This document shows, in pieces, positions 62,101-64,000 of a stretch of 64,000 bases of DNA. Origin of the DNA: Gallionella sp. (lineage in GTDB: Bacteria > Pseudomonadota > Gammaproteobacteria > Burkholderiales > Gallionellaceae); the NCBI GenBank assembly GCA_028687575.1, contig JAQTZW010000005.1:1-64000 (forward strand), in the 5' to 3' direction. Position 1 is the first letter of the stretch; every line of letters starts with the position of its first letter. Made by a program: the position numbers and the translations under genes. The notes beneath the pieces were generated by a model, which did not search any database, was not told where the DNA came from, and worked only from the letters and a program-made list of their open reading frames with translations.

Positions 62101-64000
62101 ATGTCCGAACAGAAAATCCCCAGCCCTGACGAGTTGTATCCACTGTTGCCGTTGCGCGATGTGGTGGTATTCCCGCATATGGTTATCCCGCTGTTTGTCG
62201 GTCGTGCCAAATCCATAAAGGCGTTGGAGACGGCGATGGAAGCAGGCAAAGCCATCGTGCTGGTCGCACAGAAATCGGCTTCCAAGGATGATCCTAATAC
62301 GGATGATCTATTCTCAATTGGCAGCATGGCAAACATTCTGCAAATGCTTAAACTCCCTGATGGCACGGTCAAGGTGCTGGTCGAAGGTACGCATCGTGTC
62401 AAAGTGATGCATGTGGTGGATGAGGATAGTCACTTCGATGCCACGGTGCAATTGATTCCGGCTACCGACGATAGTGCCAGTGAGACAGAAGCAATGCGTC
62501 GCGCGCTGATTGCGCAGTTCGAACAGTATGTGAAGCTCAATAAAAAGATTCCTCCTGAAATATTGGCATCCTTGGCCGGTATTGACGAAGCGGGGCGTCT
62601 GGCGGACATCGTCGCGGCGCATCTGCCATTGAAATTGGAGCAGAAACAGGAAGTGTTGGAAATTGCGGGTGTGCGTACGCGTCTCGAACATCTGCTCGGT
62701 CAGCTTGAGGGCGAGATTGACATCCTTCAGGTGGAAAAGCGCATACGCGGTCGCGTTAAACGCCAGATGGAGAAGAGCCAGCGCGAGTATTACCTGAACG
62801 AGCAGGTCAAAGCGATTCAGAAGGAGCTTGGCGAGGGCGAAGAGGGTTCTGACTTTGATGAGTTGGAAAAGAAGATCAAGGATGCCCACATGTCCAAGGA
62901 AGGGCGCGCCAAGGCTGAATCTGAACTGAAAAAGCTACGCATGATGTCGCCCATGTCTGCCGAAGCGACTGTGGTACGCAACTATATTGACGCGCTGATC
63001 GGCTTGCCCTGGAAGAAGAAAACCAAGATCAGTGCCGATCTCAAGCAGGCCGAGCAGGTGCTGGAAGAAGATCATTATGGTCTGGATAAGGTCAAGGAAC
63101 GGATACTTGAATATCTGGCGGTGCAACAACGCGTTGACAAATTGAAGGCACCTATCCTGTGCCTGGTTGGTCCACCAGGTGTGGGTAAGACCTCGTTGGG
63201 ACAATCCATCGCACGCGCCACTAATCGCAAGTTTGTGCGTATGTCGCTGGGTGGCGTTCGAGATGAGTCCGAGATTCGCGGCCATCGTCGCACTTACATC
63301 GGTTCCATGCCCGGCAAGATTCTGCAAAACATGAGCAAAGTCGGCGTGAAAAATCCCCTGTTCTTGCTCGATGAAGTGGACAAAATGGGCATGGATATGC
63401 GCGGCGACCCATCCGCTGCGCTGCTGGAAGTTCTTGATCCAGAACAAAATAGTACCTTTGTGGATCACTATGTTGAGGTGGAATACGATCTTTCTGACGT
63501 GATGTTCGTGGCAACTGCCAATACCTTGAACATACCTGAGGCGCTGCTGGATCGTATGGAGATCATCCATGTCTCCAGCTATATGGAAGACGAAAAGATC
63601 AATATCGCGGCGCGTTATCTTGTCCCCAAAGCGATCAAGAACAATGGCCTCAAGCCCGAGGAAATCAATATCACGGAGAGTGCCTTGCGTGACATTGTGC
63701 GCTACTACGTTCGAGAAGCGGGTGTGCGGGGGATGGAGCGGGAAATCTCTAAAATTTGCCGCAAGGTGGTGAAGTCATTGTTGCTCAAGTCGCGTGAAAG
63801 CATGGTTACCGTAAATTCGCGCAATCTGGACAAGTATCTGGGGGTGCGCCGCTATACCTATGGTGTGGCGGAGAAAAAGAATCAAGTCGGGCAAGTAACT
63901 GGTTTGGCTTGGACGGAAGTCGGTGGAGAATTGCTGACCATTGAAACTGTGGTGTTGCCGGGTAAGGGTAAGACCACGACTACCGGCAAGCTGGGTGAGG
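62101..64000 (+). CDS. lon: ATP-dependent protease Lon (5' part, runs off the window)
   Basis: The visible 633 residues cover the N-terminal substrate-binding domain (PLLPLRDVVVFPHMVIPLFVGR near residue 13), the coiled coil (QREYYLNEQVKAIQKELGE) and the AAA+ module with Walker A GPPGVGKTS and Walker B FLLDEVDKMG. The proteolytic domain with its Ser-Lys dyad lies past position 64000. The ATG at 62101 follows an AAGGT site. It follows clpX after 206 bases with its own probable heat-shock promoter. Lon degrades misfolded and regulatory proteins in the cytoplasm. Confidence 0.96.
   Translation, partial: MSEQKIPSPDELYPLLPLRDVVVFPHMVIPLFVGRAKSIKALETAMEAGKAIVLVAQKSASKDDPNTDDLFSIGSMANILQMLKLPDGTVKVLVEGTHRVKVMHVVDEDSHFDATVQLIPATDDSASETEAMRRALIAQFEQYVKLNKKIPPEILASLAGIDEAGRLADIVAAHLPLKLEQKQEVLEIAGVRTRLEHLLGQLEGEIDILQVEKRIRGRVKRQMEKSQREYYLNEQVKAIQKELGEGEEGSDFDELEKKIKDAHMSKEGRAKAESELKKLRMMSPMSAEATVVRNYIDALIGLPWKKKTKISADLKQAEQVLEEDHYGLDKVKERILEYLAVQQRVDKLKAPILCLVGPPGVGKTSLGQSIARATNRKFVRMSLGGVRDESEIRGHRRTYIGSMPGKILQNMSKVGVKNPLFLLDEVDKMGMDMRGDPSAALLEVLDPEQNSTFVDHYVEVEYDLSDVMFVATANTLNIPEALLDRMEIIHVSSYMEDEKINIAARYLVPKAIKNNGLKPEEINITESALRDIVRYYVREAGVRGMEREISKICRKVVKSLLLKSRESMVTVNSRNLDKYLGVRRYTYGVAEKKNQVGQVTGLAWTEVGGELLTIETVVLPGKGKTTTTGKLGE

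Overview
The window reads as chromosome of a Gram-negative betaproteobacterium of moderate-to-high GC. The TCA gene order (divergent mdh, then sdhCDAB-sdhE-gltA-sucAB), the tig-clpP-clpX-lon block, outer-membrane lipoprotein, porin and TonB-receptor genes, and the wealth of GGDEF/EAL/HD-GYP and PAS proteins would suit the Nitrosomonadales (for example Gallionellaceae). This placement is an inference from gene content; no rRNA gene is present to confirm it.

Layout. 1-629: no convincing gene, but strong inverted and direct repeats. 630-1303 (-): toxin-antitoxin pair. 1435-4128 (-): aconitase. 4549-10417 (+): three-gene RND efflux system behind a promoter with three helically phased TGTAAG/A repeats. 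10479-11513 (-): Tas-type aldo/keto reductase. 11633-12961 (+): OprB-like porin. 13120-17278 (+): MHYT-PAS-GGDEF-EAL protein and a double-HD HD-GYP protein. 17259-19702 (-): AmmeMemoRadiSam trio (amrB-amrA-amrS). 19800-23299 (-): substrate-binding protein with a GGDEF/EAL protein. 23520-29108 (+): acetolactate-synthase-like TPP enzyme, two small citrate-synthase-fold proteins that have lost catalytic residues, and a TonB-dependent receptor. 29159-40077: mdh (-), then sdhC, sdhD, sdhA, sdhB, sdhE, gltA, sucA, sucB and an acuI-type reductase (+). 40196-40280: tRNA-Leu(UAG). 40668-58459 (+): a block made only of signalling genes. 58709-64000 (+): tig, clpP, clpX and the 5' part of lon.

The two most interesting regions are these. 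(1) The 18 kb signalling block 40281-58648 lies between an intact tRNA-Leu and a second, partial copy of that tRNA's 3' end just upstream of tig. This arrangement suggests an island inserted into an ancestral tRNA-Leu/tig junction. It encodes what looks like a whole phosphorelay: three hybrid histidine kinases that end in REC domains and lack their own HPt, one free-standing HPt protein, and one REC-HD-GYP output protein, plus two accessory sensors (a hemerythrin-PAS protein and a ModA-like lipoprotein). One kinase has about 2,395 residues with four CBS motifs, about twelve PAS domains and a GAF. (2) The four-gene cluster 23520-29108 couples a TPP-dependent carboligase-like enzyme to a tandem pair of catalytically degenerate citrate synthase homologues. 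I know of no assigned pathway for it.

All domain calls and alignments were made by eye from translated sequence; no database search was run.
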